A stretch of DNA of 34,376 bases from SLQH01 sp964612995 (GCA_964612995.1 CAZTGE010000032.1:1-34376); one strand, 5' to 3'; numbered from the stretch's first letter, positions 22,312-30,733 are shown. The notes: generated by a model from the letters alone, not told the origin. A program made the numbers and translations.

Positions 22312-23514
22312 ATGCAGGTGTTGCGCGTGCTGATGTTGTTCCTCTTGGCGACCACCGCCCTCGTGGCGGTGGTCGATGGTACGCAGATGCCGGCCGCGGC
22401 GACCGACATCGCGATGCCGCCCCCCGCGCGCTCTGGCGTGCGGCTCAAGGATCTGGTGCGGATCGAGGGGGTACGCGACAACCAGCTGCACGGCGTGGGT
22501 ATCGTCGTCGGTCTTGAGGGCAGCGGTGACAAGAGCGATGCCACCGTCGGCATGCTCAAGCAGGTCCTTTCGCGCAAGCAGATCACCGTCACCCCTGAGG
22601 ACCTGAACACGGAGAACGTGGCGATGGTCGCGGTGACCGCCGACCTGCCCGCCTTCGCGGCCAACGGCAGCCGTCTGCCGACCCAGGTCGCCTGCATCGG
22701 CGATGCCAGCAGCCTGCGTGGCGGCGTGTTGCTGCAGACGCCGCTGGTCGCGGCCGATGGCAACATCTACGCGGTGGCGCAGGGGCCGGTCTCGGTCGGT
22801 GGCTCCGGTACCGCAGGTCCGAATATCGTCGCCGTGGGCAAGGACCATCTCAACGTGGAGACGGTCGGTCAGATGGTCGAGGGGGCATTGGTCGAGCGCG
22901 AGGTGCCGGTGACCCTGCTCTATGGCAACCGCCTGCGTCTACGGCTGCACAACCCCGATTTCACCACCGCCAACGCCGTGGCCCGCGAGCTGGCCGGGGT
23001 CTTCGGCAGCGAACGCGTCAGCGCGCTCGACGCCTCGGTGATCACTCTCGGCTTCGAGAGCACACCGAGCGAAGAGGAGCTGGTGGCGACCATTGCCCGT
23101 CTCGAGCATCTGCGGGTGGAGCCGGATACCACGGCCAAGGTGGTGATCAACGAGCGCACCGGCACCATCGTGGTCGGACAGCACGTGCGCATCAGCCCGG
23201 TCGCGGTGAGCCACGGCGGGCTCAGTCTCCAGGTTTTCGCCCGAATCCGTACACGCCCCGATCCCGACGACCCCCAGGAGGTGATCGCAGAGCGGGTCTG
23301 GGAGGCCCCAGGCACGCCCGAGCCTCTGTCGCGACCGCCGCCGGGCGTGGCTCCGCTGCCGGTGCGCGGCAGCCTGGCCCTGCTCGCCGGGGCCAGTGTG
23401 GAGGAGATCGCCAACGGCCTCAATGCGCTCGGCGTGCGTCCGCGCGATCTGGTCGCGATCTTTCAGGCCCTCGATCGGGCCGGGGCGCTCCACGCCCGTC
23501 TGGTGGTGATGTAG
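22312..23514 (+). CDS. flgI: Flagellar P-ring protein FlgI
   Basis: A 400-residue periplasmic protein that forms the P-ring bushing around the rod in peptidoglycan. The signal peptide spans about 1-23. The family core is V-R-L-K-D-L-V-R-I-E-G-V-R-D-N-Q-L-H-G (43-61) and G-I-V-V-G-L-E-G-S-G-D (63-73). The C-terminal half has V-V-I-N-E-R-T-G-T-I-V-V-G. About 45 residues near 320-360 are Pro/Arg-rich and may be a flexible insert. The start is chosen at the AGGAA-preceded ATG; ten bases separate it from flgH. Confidence 0.97.
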   Translation: MQVLRVLMLFLLATTALVAVVDGTQMPAAATDIAMPPPARSGVRLKDLVRIEGVRDNQLHGVGIVVGLEGSGDKSDATVGMLKQVLSRKQITVTPEDLNTENVAMVAVTADLPAFAANGSRLPTQVACIGDASSLRGGVLLQTPLVAADGNIYAVAQGPVSVGGSGTAGPNIVAVGKDHLNVETVGQMVEGALVEREVPVTLLYGNRLRLRLHNPDFTTANAVARELAGVFGSERVSALDASVITLGFESTPSEEELVATIARLEHLRVEPDTTAKVVINERTGTIVVGQHVRISPVAVSHGGLSLQVFARIRTRPDPDDPQEVIAERVWEAPGTPEPLSRPPPGVAPLPVRGSLALLAGASVEEIANGLNALGVRPRDLVAIFQALDRAGALHARLVVM

Positions 23515-23557
23515 AGCCAACAACGCCGGTGTCAGTCCGGCGACGATCGGAGGTGAC

Positions 23558-23866
23558 ATGGATGGACTCGAAGCGGTTTCCGACTCCGGTGCGCTCGCGC
23601 GCACAGCGCAGTCACAGTCGCAGTCGCAGTCGCGGTTGCGGCAGGTCGCCGAGGAGTTCGAGGCGATCTTCCTCAAGCAGGTCATGGCGCAGGGCGACGA
23701 CCCCTTCGGCCATGGCGGGCTGAGCGGGCAGGAGGCCAGCAACGCCGAACGTCAGTTCGAGAGCCTGTTCCACGACACCCTGGCCGAGCGCGGAGCGGGT
23801 GGGACCGGCATCGCCGACACCGTCCATGCCTGGCTGGTGCGACACAGCGCCGGAGGTGGATCATGA
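23558..23866 (+). CDS. flgJ: FlgJ-type rod-binding protein (single domain)
   Basis: A 102-residue protein corresponding to the N-terminal rod-binding domain of FlgJ; the key motif is V-A-E-E-F-E-A-I-F-L-K-Q-V-M (30-43). The muramidase half of enterobacterial FlgJ is absent, as in many bacteria where a separate lytic enzyme supplies it. The N-terminal QSQSQSQS stretch comes from four CAGTCG-type 6-bp repeats. It has a CGGAGG site and overlaps flgN by four bases (ATGA). It likely acts in the periplasm as a rod cap; no signal peptide is evident, as in typical FlgJ exported by the flagellar apparatus. Confidence 0.88.
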   Translation: MDGLEAVSDSGALARTAQSQSQSQSRLRQVAEEFEAIFLKQVMAQGDDPFGHGGLSGQEASNAERQFESLFHDTLAERGAGGTGIADTVHAWLVRHSAGGGS

Positions 23867-24372
23867 GTGCGGACTCCCTGCTCCAACGCTTGATCGCCGT
23901 GCTCGATGCCGACCTCGCACTGCATCGACGACTGCTCGAGAACGCCGAGCGCAAGTGCAGCGCGCTGATGACGCACGATCTCGAGGCCCTGCAGCAGTGC
24001 GTGGCGATCGAGGAGGAGTTGACCACGGTCGCCGGGCGTCATCGGAGTCTGCGCGAGCAGCTGCTCTCCGCCTGTGCCCGGCAGGTGCCCGGCAACGCGG
24101 CGACCATCCGTATCGGCGCGCTGCTCGAGCACGTCGACGGCCCGCAGCATGACCGCATCGCCGCACTGCGTGACGAGACACGACGGGTGCTGGGGGATTT
24201 GCAGCGGTGCAACGACCGCAACCAGCAGCTGCTGCGCGTCCACCTCGGCGTGGTCAACGATCTGCTCGCGCTGATCGTCGGCGGCGAGACGCCGGGCAGC
24301 GCCTACGACCAGCGCGGGACGGCTCCGCGCGATCAGGTGCGTCAAGGCGGGCTGCTCAACTGTACCTGCTGA
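23863..24372 (+). CDS. flgN: FlgN-family flagellar export chaperone
   Basis: A 169-residue, all-helical cytosolic protein with the FlgN layout: an L-x-x-L-I-A-V-L-D-A-D-L-A-L-H-R-R-L-L-type helix (7-25), a helix with E-E-E-L-T-T-V-A-G-R-H-R-S-L-R-E-Q-L (49-66) and a third with L-R-V-H-L-G-V-V-N-D-L-L. FlgN holds FlgK and FlgL before export; both follow directly. Its start lies in an ATGA overlap with flgJ. The C-terminal 30 residues are low-complexity and end in NCTC. The identity rests on fold pattern and position more than on conserved residues. Confidence 0.8.
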   Translation: MSADSLLQRLIAVLDADLALHRRLLENAERKCSALMTHDLEALQQCVAIEEELTTVAGRHRSLREQLLSACARQVPGNAATIRIGALLEHVDGPQHDRIAALRDETRRVLGDLQRCNDRNQQLLRVHLGVVNDLLALIVGGETPGSAYDQRGTAPRDQVRQGGLLNCTC

Positions 24373-24396
24373 ACGGCTTCCGGGCTGGAGCGCCAT

Positions 24397-24411
24397 CGGC
24401 ACGCCGCGTGC
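24397..24411 (+). promoter_or_regulatory. Sigma-54-like promoter upstream of flgK
   Basis: CGGCACGCCGCGTGC matches TGGCACG-N4-TTGC at nine of eleven positions with exact spacing. Predicted initiation near 24423 leaves about 13 bases before the flgK ATG, just including its GGAGG site. An internal promoter here could give extra flgKL over ring genes. Confidence 0.45.
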
Positions 24412-24435
24412 GTTGGTCGGCCACGGAGGTGGGGT

Positions 24436-26871
24436 ATGAGCTCACTGCTGATCGGCCTCTCCGGCCTCGCTGCCCACAGCCGGGCAATGGAGGTCACGGC
24501 CCACAACATCGCCAACGCCGCCACCGACGGCTACTCGCGCCAACGGGCCGAGGTCGGGACGATGACGCCGCAGTCGGTCTCGCCCGGCCAGCTCGGTCGC
24601 GGGGTCAAGGTCGATGCGATCACCAGCTACCGCGATGCGCTGGTGACCGAACGCCTGCGCAGCGTCGCCGGGGCCAGCGGCCGTCTCGGCGAGCTGGAGA
24701 AGACCCTCGGCGAAACCGAGATGATCTTCAACGAACCGAACGAGACCGGCTTCAGCAACGTGCTCAACCGCCTGTTCTCGTCGCTCGAGAACCTGACCAA
24801 CAACGCCGACTCCAGCGCGCTGCGCGGGGCGACCATCCAGCAGATGGAAACGGTGACCGCGACCATGAACAGCCTGTCGGTGCAGTTGCACTCGCAGCAC
24901 CAGGGGCTCCACGCCTCGATGGAGACCCAGGCCGATGAGGCCAATGCCCTGATCGACCGGGTGGTCGATCTCAACAGCTCCATCCGCCGCGAGTCGCAGG
25001 CCCTGCGCAACCCCAACGACCTGATCGACGAGCGCGATCGGGTCCTGCGCCAGCTCTCCGGCTACATCGACGTCACGGTGCGCGAGAATCCCCTCGATCG
25101 CGCGATGTACGTCGAATCGCGCGGGCGTTTGCTGGTGGGCATCGACAGCGGACAGCATCTCGCGGTGCAGAAACAAGAAGACGACTCCACCCGCCTGGTC
25201 CTGGCCGAGAGCGGTGAGGCGCTCACTCCGACCAACGGTTCGCTCGCCGGGCTCGAGGAGATGAGCCGGCATATCCTGCCGACCTACATGGACCGGCTCG
25301 ATACCCTCGCCGGTGGCCTGATCGCCGAATTCAACACCCGGCATGCGGTCGGCACGAGCCATCTGATGCAAGTGGGCACGCACGTCTCGCAGGTGGTGAT
25401 CGATTCGGCCCGGATCGGCCTCGACCTCGACGACCCTGAGATGCTGCTCACGGGCAGTAACAACGTCGGCATTCCCGAGCCCCTGCGCCCGGTGTTCACC
25501 GATGCCACGGGTGCCGACCGCAGTACCAACCTGACCATCAACGTCCATGATCCGGAGACCGGCATCGCCGAGAAGTACATCCTGCGCTATGAACCGGGCT
25601 CCACCGGCGTGCCCGCCTCGCGTTCACTCAGCGATCTGGTCGCGGCGATCAACAGCGGCCGCGGCGGCGGTTTCAGCGTCCACCCGCCGGTCGCCGGGGG
25701 CGTCGGGGGCCTGGAGGCGAGTCTGGTCTCGACCAAGGACGGCACCGGGCTCAAGCTCCAGGCGGATGCGGGGTTGACGGTCGATTTCTCGCGGGCGCTC
25801 GACACCCGGCCTGCGGCCACGGCCTGGACCTCGTCGGACGTCACCGTTTCCGGCAACGACGCCGCGCTGAGCAACGCCCGGCTCGTGTTCGAGGTCGCGG
25901 GTGGCAATCTCGAGGCCTATACCCTCGATCCCACTTCCGGGGTGCAGGTGCCCTTCGGCAGCGTGGCTGTGGGCGCGGTCGGGACCATCGGCGGGATCAC
26001 CATCGACGCCAGCGGAGGGACCTACCGCGAGGGTGAGCGCTTCGCGGTCGACTTCGATCACGGCGGCAACGTGGCAGGCGGCAGCCATACCAGTACCGCC
26101 ACCTGGCAGGCGGGCGACGCCGGCTTCACCGTCAAGGGCCGGTACGGCGGAAATCACGCCTACGATCCGGCGCAGCCATGGTCGATGCAGGTGCTGCAGG
26201 CGGGGGACATCGGCTCGGACACCAATCCGCCGGTGGTGGAGTTCACCTACTTCACCGGTCCGGACGACGCGCGGGTGGAAGAGAAGGCCATCCACACGCT
26301 CGACGGTTCGTATCCGCCCGGCTCGCAGGTACCGGTGGGTGAGGGGGTCTACGTCGAGTTCGATGCCGGGGGTCTGACCCCATCCTCCACCGCCCAGCCG
26401 ATCGTGGTCGACGGACAGAGCGATCAGGCCCAGCTGCTCGGGGCCTTGGGCATCAACGCCATGTTCAGCGGCACCGACGCCCGGACCATGGCTGTGTCGC
26501 GTTCGCTGCGCGAGGATCCGGCCCGGCTGGCGGTGGGACATACCCGGGCGGCGGGCGACAACAGCAACCTGCTTGCGATCGCCGGGGTCCGCGACCTCGA
26601 CGATTTCGCCGATACCGGTGTCAGCTTCGACGATCACTACCAGCAGACCGTGGCCGATGTGGCCATTCGCATCGACCAGGTCAGCGGCCTGAAGGACAAT
26701 CAGGATGCGGTGGCCCAGAGTCTGGAGAGCCGGCGCGACGCCATCGCCGGTGTGAATATCGATGAGGAGGTCGGGTTGATGATCCTGCAGCAGCAGGCGT
26801 ATTCCGCCTCGGCCCGGCTGGTCTCCATCGCCCGCGACAACATCCGCACTCTGCTCGATGCTCTGAGCTGA
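24436..26871 (+). CDS. flgK: Flagellar hook-associated protein FlgK (HAP1)
   Basis: An 811-residue protein of the hook-filament junction. The N-terminal D0 motif is L-I-G-L-S-G-L-A-A-H-S-R-A-M-E-V-T-A-H-N-I-A-N-A-A-T-D-G-Y-S-R-Q (5-36), shared by rod, hook and HAP proteins. The C-terminal helix has G-V-N-I-D-E-E-V-G-L-M-I-L-Q-Q-Q-A-Y-S-A-S-A-R-L (about 772-795). It is longer than E. coli FlgK (547) because of an extended beta-rich central region of about 330-700, likely surface-exposed domains. No signal peptide, as expected for an export-apparatus substrate. It is followed 16 bases later by flgL. Confidence 0.96.
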   Translation: MSSLLIGLSGLAAHSRAMEVTAHNIANAATDGYSRQRAEVGTMTPQSVSPGQLGRGVKVDAITSYRDALVTERLRSVAGASGRLGELEKTLGETEMIFNEPNETGFSNVLNRLFSSLENLTNNADSSALRGATIQQMETVTATMNSLSVQLHSQHQGLHASMETQADEANALIDRVVDLNSSIRRESQALRNPNDLIDERDRVLRQLSGYIDVTVRENPLDRAMYVESRGRLLVGIDSGQHLAVQKQEDDSTRLVLAESGEALTPTNGSLAGLEEMSRHILPTYMDRLDTLAGGLIAEFNTRHAVGTSHLMQVGTHVSQVVIDSARIGLDLDDPEMLLTGSNNVGIPEPLRPVFTDATGADRSTNLTINVHDPETGIAEKYILRYEPGSTGVPASRSLSDLVAAINSGRGGGFSVHPPVAGGVGGLEASLVSTKDGTGLKLQADAGLTVDFSRALDTRPAATAWTSSDVTVSGNDAALSNARLVFEVAGGNLEAYTLDPTSGVQVPFGSVAVGAVGTIGGITIDASGGTYREGERFAVDFDHGGNVAGGSHTSTATWQAGDAGFTVKGRYGGNHAYDPAQPWSMQVLQAGDIGSDTNPPVVEFTYFTGPDDARVEEKAIHTLDGSYPPGSQVPVGEGVYVEFDAGGLTPSSTAQPIVVDGQSDQAQLLGALGINAMFSGTDARTMAVSRSLREDPARLAVGHTRAAGDNSNLLAIAGVRDLDDFADTGVSFDDHYQQTVADVAIRIDQVSGLKDNQDAVAQSLESRRDAIAGVNIDEEVGLMILQQQAYSASARLVSIARDNIRTLLDALS

Positions 26872-26887
26872 AGCCAAGGAGGCTGCC

Positions 26888-27778
26888 ATGCCACGCATCA
26901 CCCAGATCAGTCGCAACCGCATGGTCCTCGCCGACATCCAGGCCGGGCTCGAGCGGGTGGTCCGCTTTCAGGACCGGCTCGCCTCGGGCAAACGGGTACA
27001 GGTGATGAGCGACGACCCCGCCTCCGGTCGCCGGGCGCTGCTGTTCCGCATCCAGCAGTTCCGCACTCGCGACTACGGTGCGAACATCGAACGCTCGCTG
27101 GCCTATATCGAAGCCAGCGACCAGACCTTCGGCCAGATGTCGGAGGTGCTCGACGAGGCCAAGGAGCTGGCGGTACAGGGGGCCAACGGCACCCAATCGG
27201 CCGCCAGCCGCCAGGCTCTGGCCACCAGCGTCGACAGCCTGCTCAGTCGCACCGTGGACCTGGCCAACACCGTCCACGATGGCCGCTTCATCTTCGCTGG
27301 CACCGAGGTCGGCACCCGCCCGTTCGCATTGGACGACGCTCGTTCCCGGGTGCACTACGAGGGCAACCTCGACGAGTTCTCCGTCGCCATCAGCCCCAGC
27401 GCCAGCGCCCCGGTCAACCAGAACGGCCATACCCTGTTCAAGCGCGATGCCGACATCTTCGCCGCGCTGATCGATCTGCGTGACGCCCTGAACGACAACG
27501 ACGCCGAGGCGGTGAGCGAGCAGATCGCGACCATCGACGCGGCCCACGACCGCGTCAGCGAGCTCCATGGCGCGCTGGGCGGACGCATGCAACGCCTGGA
27601 GTTGACCCGCGATCAGCTCGAACGCGCCGACGCCCGCCTGGGTGAGCTGGTATCGCAGGAGGTCGACGTGGACATGGCCGAAACGGTGATGCATTATCAG
27701 AACGCCCAGGTCGCGTTGGAGGCCGGCCTCAATGCCGGCGCACGCGTGATGCAGCCCTCCTTGCTCGATTACCTGTGA
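26888..27778 (+). CDS. flgL: Flagellar hook-associated protein FlgL (HAP3)
   Basis: A 296-residue flagellin-like junction protein. The N-terminal part has R-F-Q-D-R-L-A-S-G-K-R-V-Q-V-M-S-D-D-P-A-S (about 26-46), and the C-terminal helix V-D-V-D-M-A-E-T-V-M-H-Y-Q-N-A-Q-V-A-L (258-276) is typical. The G-R-F-I-F-A-G-T segment (about 135-142) is a flagellin/HAP hallmark. It has an AAGGAGG site. No csrA or fliW, common next to flgL, follows. Confidence 0.95.
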   Translation: MPRITQISRNRMVLADIQAGLERVVRFQDRLASGKRVQVMSDDPASGRRALLFRIQQFRTRDYGANIERSLAYIEASDQTFGQMSEVLDEAKELAVQGANGTQSAASRQALATSVDSLLSRTVDLANTVHDGRFIFAGTEVGTRPFALDDARSRVHYEGNLDEFSVAISPSASAPVNQNGHTLFKRDADIFAALIDLRDALNDNDAEAVSEQIATIDAAHDRVSELHGALGGRMQRLELTRDQLERADARLGELVSQEVDVDMAETVMHYQNAQVALEAGLNAGARVMQPSLLDYL

Positions 27779-27922
27779 CACCGTGAGGTGGACCGGAGGT
27801 CATGGTCATGGCGGATCGATCGCGGGGGCGATGGCGATGGCGATAGCGATGGTCGTCGGTTCGCACGGCGTGCGCGGGCGGATGCGCGGTGGAGCGCCGC
27901 GAGTGCGTACCGCTGATGGATT

Positions 27923-27931
27923 TGCTATGGT
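27923..27931 (+). promoter_or_regulatory. Possible extended -10 promoter for the metallophosphoesterase gene
   Basis: TGCTATGGT has an extended -10 form (TG-N-TATGGT) with no clear -35. Initiation near 27938 would put the AAGGGGG site (27943-27949) close to the 5' end. It lies in a 185-base gap that otherwise shows only GGCGAT-type short repeats (about 27820-27850). Confidence 0.3.
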
Positions 27932-27963
27932 GACCGGCCGGGAAGGGGGTTTAATGCAATACG

Positions 27964-28755
27964 ATGCGACGGATCGCCATCATCAGCGATATCCATAGCA
28001 ACATCCCCGCGCTCGAGGCCGTGCTCGCGGATATCGATAGCCAGCAGGTCGAGGCGATCTACTGCCTCGGCGATGTGGTCGGCTACGGTCCCGACCCGGC
28101 CGTGTGCATGGCCAAGGTGATGGATGTGGTCGAGAACGGCCGCACCATCATGGGCAATCACGACAACGCGGTGATCCACGAGCCGATCGGTTTCAACCGG
28201 TCCGCACGCCAGGCCGCGATCTGGACCCGCCAGACGGTGCGCGCCGGTTTCCTCGATATCCTCGGGTCCAAGCGTCGGCGCTGGAAGTGGCTGCGCGAGC
28301 TGCCGACGAGCATGGCCGAGGAGGACGTCCTGTTCGTCCACGCCAGTCCGCGGCATCATCTCGAGGAATACCTGCTCGAGGAACACATCTACGGCGTGAG
28401 CTTCACCGGCGAGGACCCCTCGCTGCTGCTCGAAGAGAACTTCGCCCTGGTCGAGCACACCTGTTTCATCGGCCATACCCACCGTCCGGGGGTGATGGTC
28501 GATGGCGACTACGCCTGGATCAGCCTGCCCGACACCGCCTACCGCTGGACGATCGACGAGCGCAAGGCGATCATCAACGTCGGTAGCGTCGGCCAGCCGC
28601 GCGATGGCGATTGCCGTGCCAGCTACGTCGTGTTCGATGGCGAGAGCGTGGTCTGGCGCCGGATCGAGTACGACATCGAGCAGACGCGCAAACGCATCTA
28701 CGCCAACGACCAGCTCGACAACCGGCTCGGCGACCGCCTGCTCGAAGGCAAATAG
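27964..28755 (+). CDS. Metallophosphoesterase (YfcE/calcineurin-like)
   Basis: A 263-residue two-metal phosphoesterase. All motif blocks are present: D9-I-H11, G36-D37-V-V-G-Y-G-P, G64-N65-H66-D67, H126 in V-H-A-S-P, and G170-H171-T-H173 near 170-174. The G-Y-G-P-D-P loop and length match the cytosolic family often found as single-gene phosphodiesterases or protein phosphatases in bacteria. The substrate is unknown. The ATG at 27964 is forced, since a stop precedes it in frame; its ribosome site AAGGGGG is 14 bases away, which is far, and a 14-codon ORF (27954-27998) with better spacing overlaps the start. It is 85 bases before rpmI. Confidence 0.88.
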   Translation: MRRIAIISDIHSNIPALEAVLADIDSQQVEAIYCLGDVVGYGPDPAVCMAKVMDVVENGRTIMGNHDNAVIHEPIGFNRSARQAAIWTRQTVRAGFLDILGSKRRRWKWLRELPTSMAEEDVLFVHASPRHHLEEYLLEEHIYGVSFTGEDPSLLLEENFALVEHTCFIGHTHRPGVMVDGDYAWISLPDTAYRWTIDERKAIINVGSVGQPRDGDCRASYVVFDGESVVWRRIEYDIEQTRKRIYANDQLDNRLGDRLLEGK

Positions 28756-28840
28756 CCCCGCCGGGGTGTCTTGGGCCTTGCACCGCGCCTTCGCGGCCGT
28801 ACCGTCCCGCCCCCCGAAACGGGGAGCAGAGGAGCACCTC

Positions 28841-29053
28841 ATGCCCAAGATGAAGACCCACAAGGCGAGCAAGGGTCGGGTCCGCCTGACCAAGAACGGC
28901 AAGATCCTCCGTCGTCAGTGCGGCGTCCGCCATCTGCTCACGCATCGCAGCCCCAAGCGCAAGCGCAACCTGCGCGGTCCGACCACCACCGAGACCAAGG
29001 GTTACGTGAAGAAGCTGCGCATCGCGCACCAGATCAAGGCGGCCAGGAAGTAA
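28841..29053 (+). CDS. rpmI: 50S ribosomal protein L35
   Basis: A 70-residue protein with the family opening P-K-M-K-T-H-K-A-S-K-G-R-V (2-14) and L-L-T-H-R-S-P-K-R-K-R-N-L-R (32-45). It is slightly longer than the usual 65. The ATG follows AGAGGAG; this site can pair with CCTC just before the ATG (GAGG-AGCA-CCTC). It heads the rpmI-rplT pair; infC, its common upstream partner, is absent. Confidence 0.95.
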   Translation: MPKMKTHKASKGRVRLTKNGKILRRQCGVRHLLTHRSPKRKRNLRGPTTTETKGYVKKLRIAHQIKAARK

Positions 29054-29064
29054 CACTTCGCGTC

Positions 29065-29136
29065 GGCCCGACGGCCGGCGATCACCCACACAAGTAGGCC
29101 CACGGGCCTCTCCCCGGCATGCCAAGGCGTCCGGGG
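29065..29136 (+). promoter_or_regulatory. Hairpin-rich spacer between rpmI and rplT
   Basis: Stems include AGGCCC/GGGCCT with a two-base loop (29096-29109) and CCCCGG/CCGGGG with a 13-base loop (29112-29136), with a weaker CGTC/GACG pair near 29060-29073. The arrangement ahead of rplT recalls L20-controlled leaders in other bacteria, but sequence identity to a known motif was not established. Confidence 0.4.
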
Positions 29137-29156
29137 GCAGTCGAGAGGGTAGTAGC

Positions 29157-29510
29157 ATGCGCGTCAGCAACGTTCCCGCGCGTCACAAGCGCAAGAAACA
29201 GGTGATGAAGTCCGTCAAGGGCTTCTACGGCGGTCGTAAGAAGATGTACCGCCGTGCGCTGGAGAACACCAAGCGCGCCGAGCGTCAGGCCTACATCGGC
29301 CGTAAGCTCAAGAAGCGCGAGTTCCGTCAGCTGTGGATCACCCGGATCAACATCGCCACCCGCGAGCTCGGGCTGAGCTACAGCCGGTTCATGGCCGGTC
29401 TGGCCAAGGCCGACATCCGGCTCGATCGCAAGCAGCTCTCCGAGATGGCCATCCACCAGCCGGCGGCCTTCGCCCAGGTTGTCGAGCAGGCCAAGGCCGC
29501 ACTCGGCTGA
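29157..29510 (+). CDS. rplT: 50S ribosomal protein L20
   Basis: A 117-residue early-assembly protein. It has R-V-S-N-V-P-A-R-H-K-R-K-K (2-14), K-G-F-Y-G-G-R-K-K-M-Y-R (21-32), and R-Q-L-W-I-T-R-I-N (57-65). The full length matches the family. L20 represses its own operon in E. coli and Bacillus by binding the leader. A GAGAGGG site precedes the ATG. Three bases after the stop begins a GC hairpin. Confidence 0.97.
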   Translation: MRVSNVPARHKRKKQVMKSVKGFYGGRKKMYRRALENTKRAERQAYIGRKLKKREFRQLWITRINIATRELGLSYSRFMAGLAKADIRLDRKQLSEMAIHQPAAFAQVVEQAKAALG

Positions 29511-29513
29511 ACC

Positions 29514-29535
29514 CGTCGGGCTCCGCGGCCCGACG
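29514..29535 (+). terminator. Hairpin after rplT
   Basis: CGTCGGG (29514-29520) and CCCGACG (29529-29535) pair around an eight-base loop, three bases after the rplT stop. No T-run follows, so termination may be partial or use another factor. Confidence 0.5.
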
Positions 29536-29613
29536 CGGATGAGTGACCACTGAAGCGCGCGACAGAGCGCGGGCTTGCGTTGGTCCCGTCCGACCGTACA
29601 TCCATGTGAATAC

Positions 29614-30675
29614 ATGGGTTGGTTCGCGGATCTTGTCGGCAAGCTGTTCAGTTACGACCTTGGTATCGACCTGGGTACGGCCAACACCCTCGTCGCAGTC
29701 CAGGGCCGGGGGCTGTGCATCAGCGAGCCGAGCGTGGTCGCGGTGTACAGGGGCACCAACAAGGTGGTCCAGCACGGCAACCAGCTGGCGGTGGGCGACA
29801 CCGCCAAGATCATGCTCGGCAAGACACCGGACAAGATCCATGCCATCCGGCCGATGAAGGACGGCGTGATCGCCGATTTCGACATCACCGAGGTGATGCT
29901 CAAGTACTTCATCGCCAAGGCCCACGGGTCGCGATTCGGCCTCTATCATCCCCGCCTCGTGGTGGCGGTGCCCTCGGGCATCACCGCGGTCGAGAAGCGC
30001 GCGGTCAAGAATTCGGCGATGAATGCCGGCGCCCGTGCCGTGTACACCATTCCCGAGCCGATGGCCGCTGCGATCGGTGCCGGGATGCCGGTCGGCGAGC
30101 CGGTCGGCTCGATGATCGTCGATATCGGTGGCGGTACGACCGAGGTCGCGGTGATCAGTATCGCCGGCATCGTCTGCAGCGACTCGCTGCGCGTCGGCGG
30201 CGACAAGATGGACGAGTGCATCGTCCGCCACCTGAAGAACGAGTACAACGTGCTCATCGGCGACAACACCGCCGAGCAGGTGAAATTCCAGATCGGCTCG
30301 GCGCTGCCGCTCGAAGAGGAGCTGCGGATGCGCATCCGCGGCCGTGACGTGCATACCGGGATGCCGCGCGAGATCGAGATCGGCTCGACCGAGATCTGCC
30401 ACGGCATGCGCGATCCGGTCAACGCGATCGTCGGCGTGTGCAAGAGCGTGCTCGAACGCACCGAACCGGAGCTGGCCGCCGACCTGCTCGAACGCGGGTT
30501 GTGCCTCGCCGGCGGCGCGTGCCTGCTGCGCGGCCTGCCGCAGGTGCTGGCGCAGGAGACCGGCCTGCCGGTGCGCATCGCCGAGGATCCGCTGACCTGC
30601 GTTGCGCGAGGCTGCGCCGCGCTGCTCGAGGATCTCGACGTTTTCAAGCCGATCCTCGATACCGACGGCGACTGA
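29614..30675 (+). CDS. mreB: Rod shape-determining protein MreB
   Basis: A 353-residue actin homologue. Phosphate-1 motif D-L-G-T-A-N-T-L-V (19-27), phosphate-2 D-I-G-G-G-T-T-E-V-A-V, the E-P-M-A-A-A-I-G-A-G segment, and the adenosine motif L-A-G-G-A-C-L-L-R-G (starting at about 300) are all present, so ATP binding is expected. MreB guides peptidoglycan synthesis along the cell side wall. The N-terminus M-G-W-F-A-D-L-V-G-K-L-F (1-12) could form a short membrane-binding helix. I chose the ATG at 29614 because an earlier TTG would add a tail; neither has a clear ribosome site. mreC, mreD and rodA are not next to it; glgB follows after 58 bases. Confidence 0.95.
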   Translation: MGWFADLVGKLFSYDLGIDLGTANTLVAVQGRGLCISEPSVVAVYRGTNKVVQHGNQLAVGDTAKIMLGKTPDKIHAIRPMKDGVIADFDITEVMLKYFIAKAHGSRFGLYHPRLVVAVPSGITAVEKRAVKNSAMNAGARAVYTIPEPMAAAIGAGMPVGEPVGSMIVDIGGGTTEVAVISIAGIVCSDSLRVGGDKMDECIVRHLKNEYNVLIGDNTAEQVKFQIGSALPLEEELRMRIRGRDVHTGMPREIEIGSTEICHGMRDPVNAIVGVCKSVLERTEPELAADLLERGLCLAGGACLLRGLPQVLAQETGLPVRIAEDPLTCVARGCAALLEDLDVFKPILDTDGD

Positions 30676-30733
30676 CGCCATCCGCTCAGCATAGGTTCTG
30701 GACCCGCGAGCGCCGATCGCGACCCTTGCAGGC

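Noticed and set aside
27783..27998. 71-codon frame after flgL considered as a csrA or fliW-like gene
   Set aside because: The translation is low-complexity Gly/Met/Arg with no match to CsrA (no RKxGExI-type motif) or FliW.
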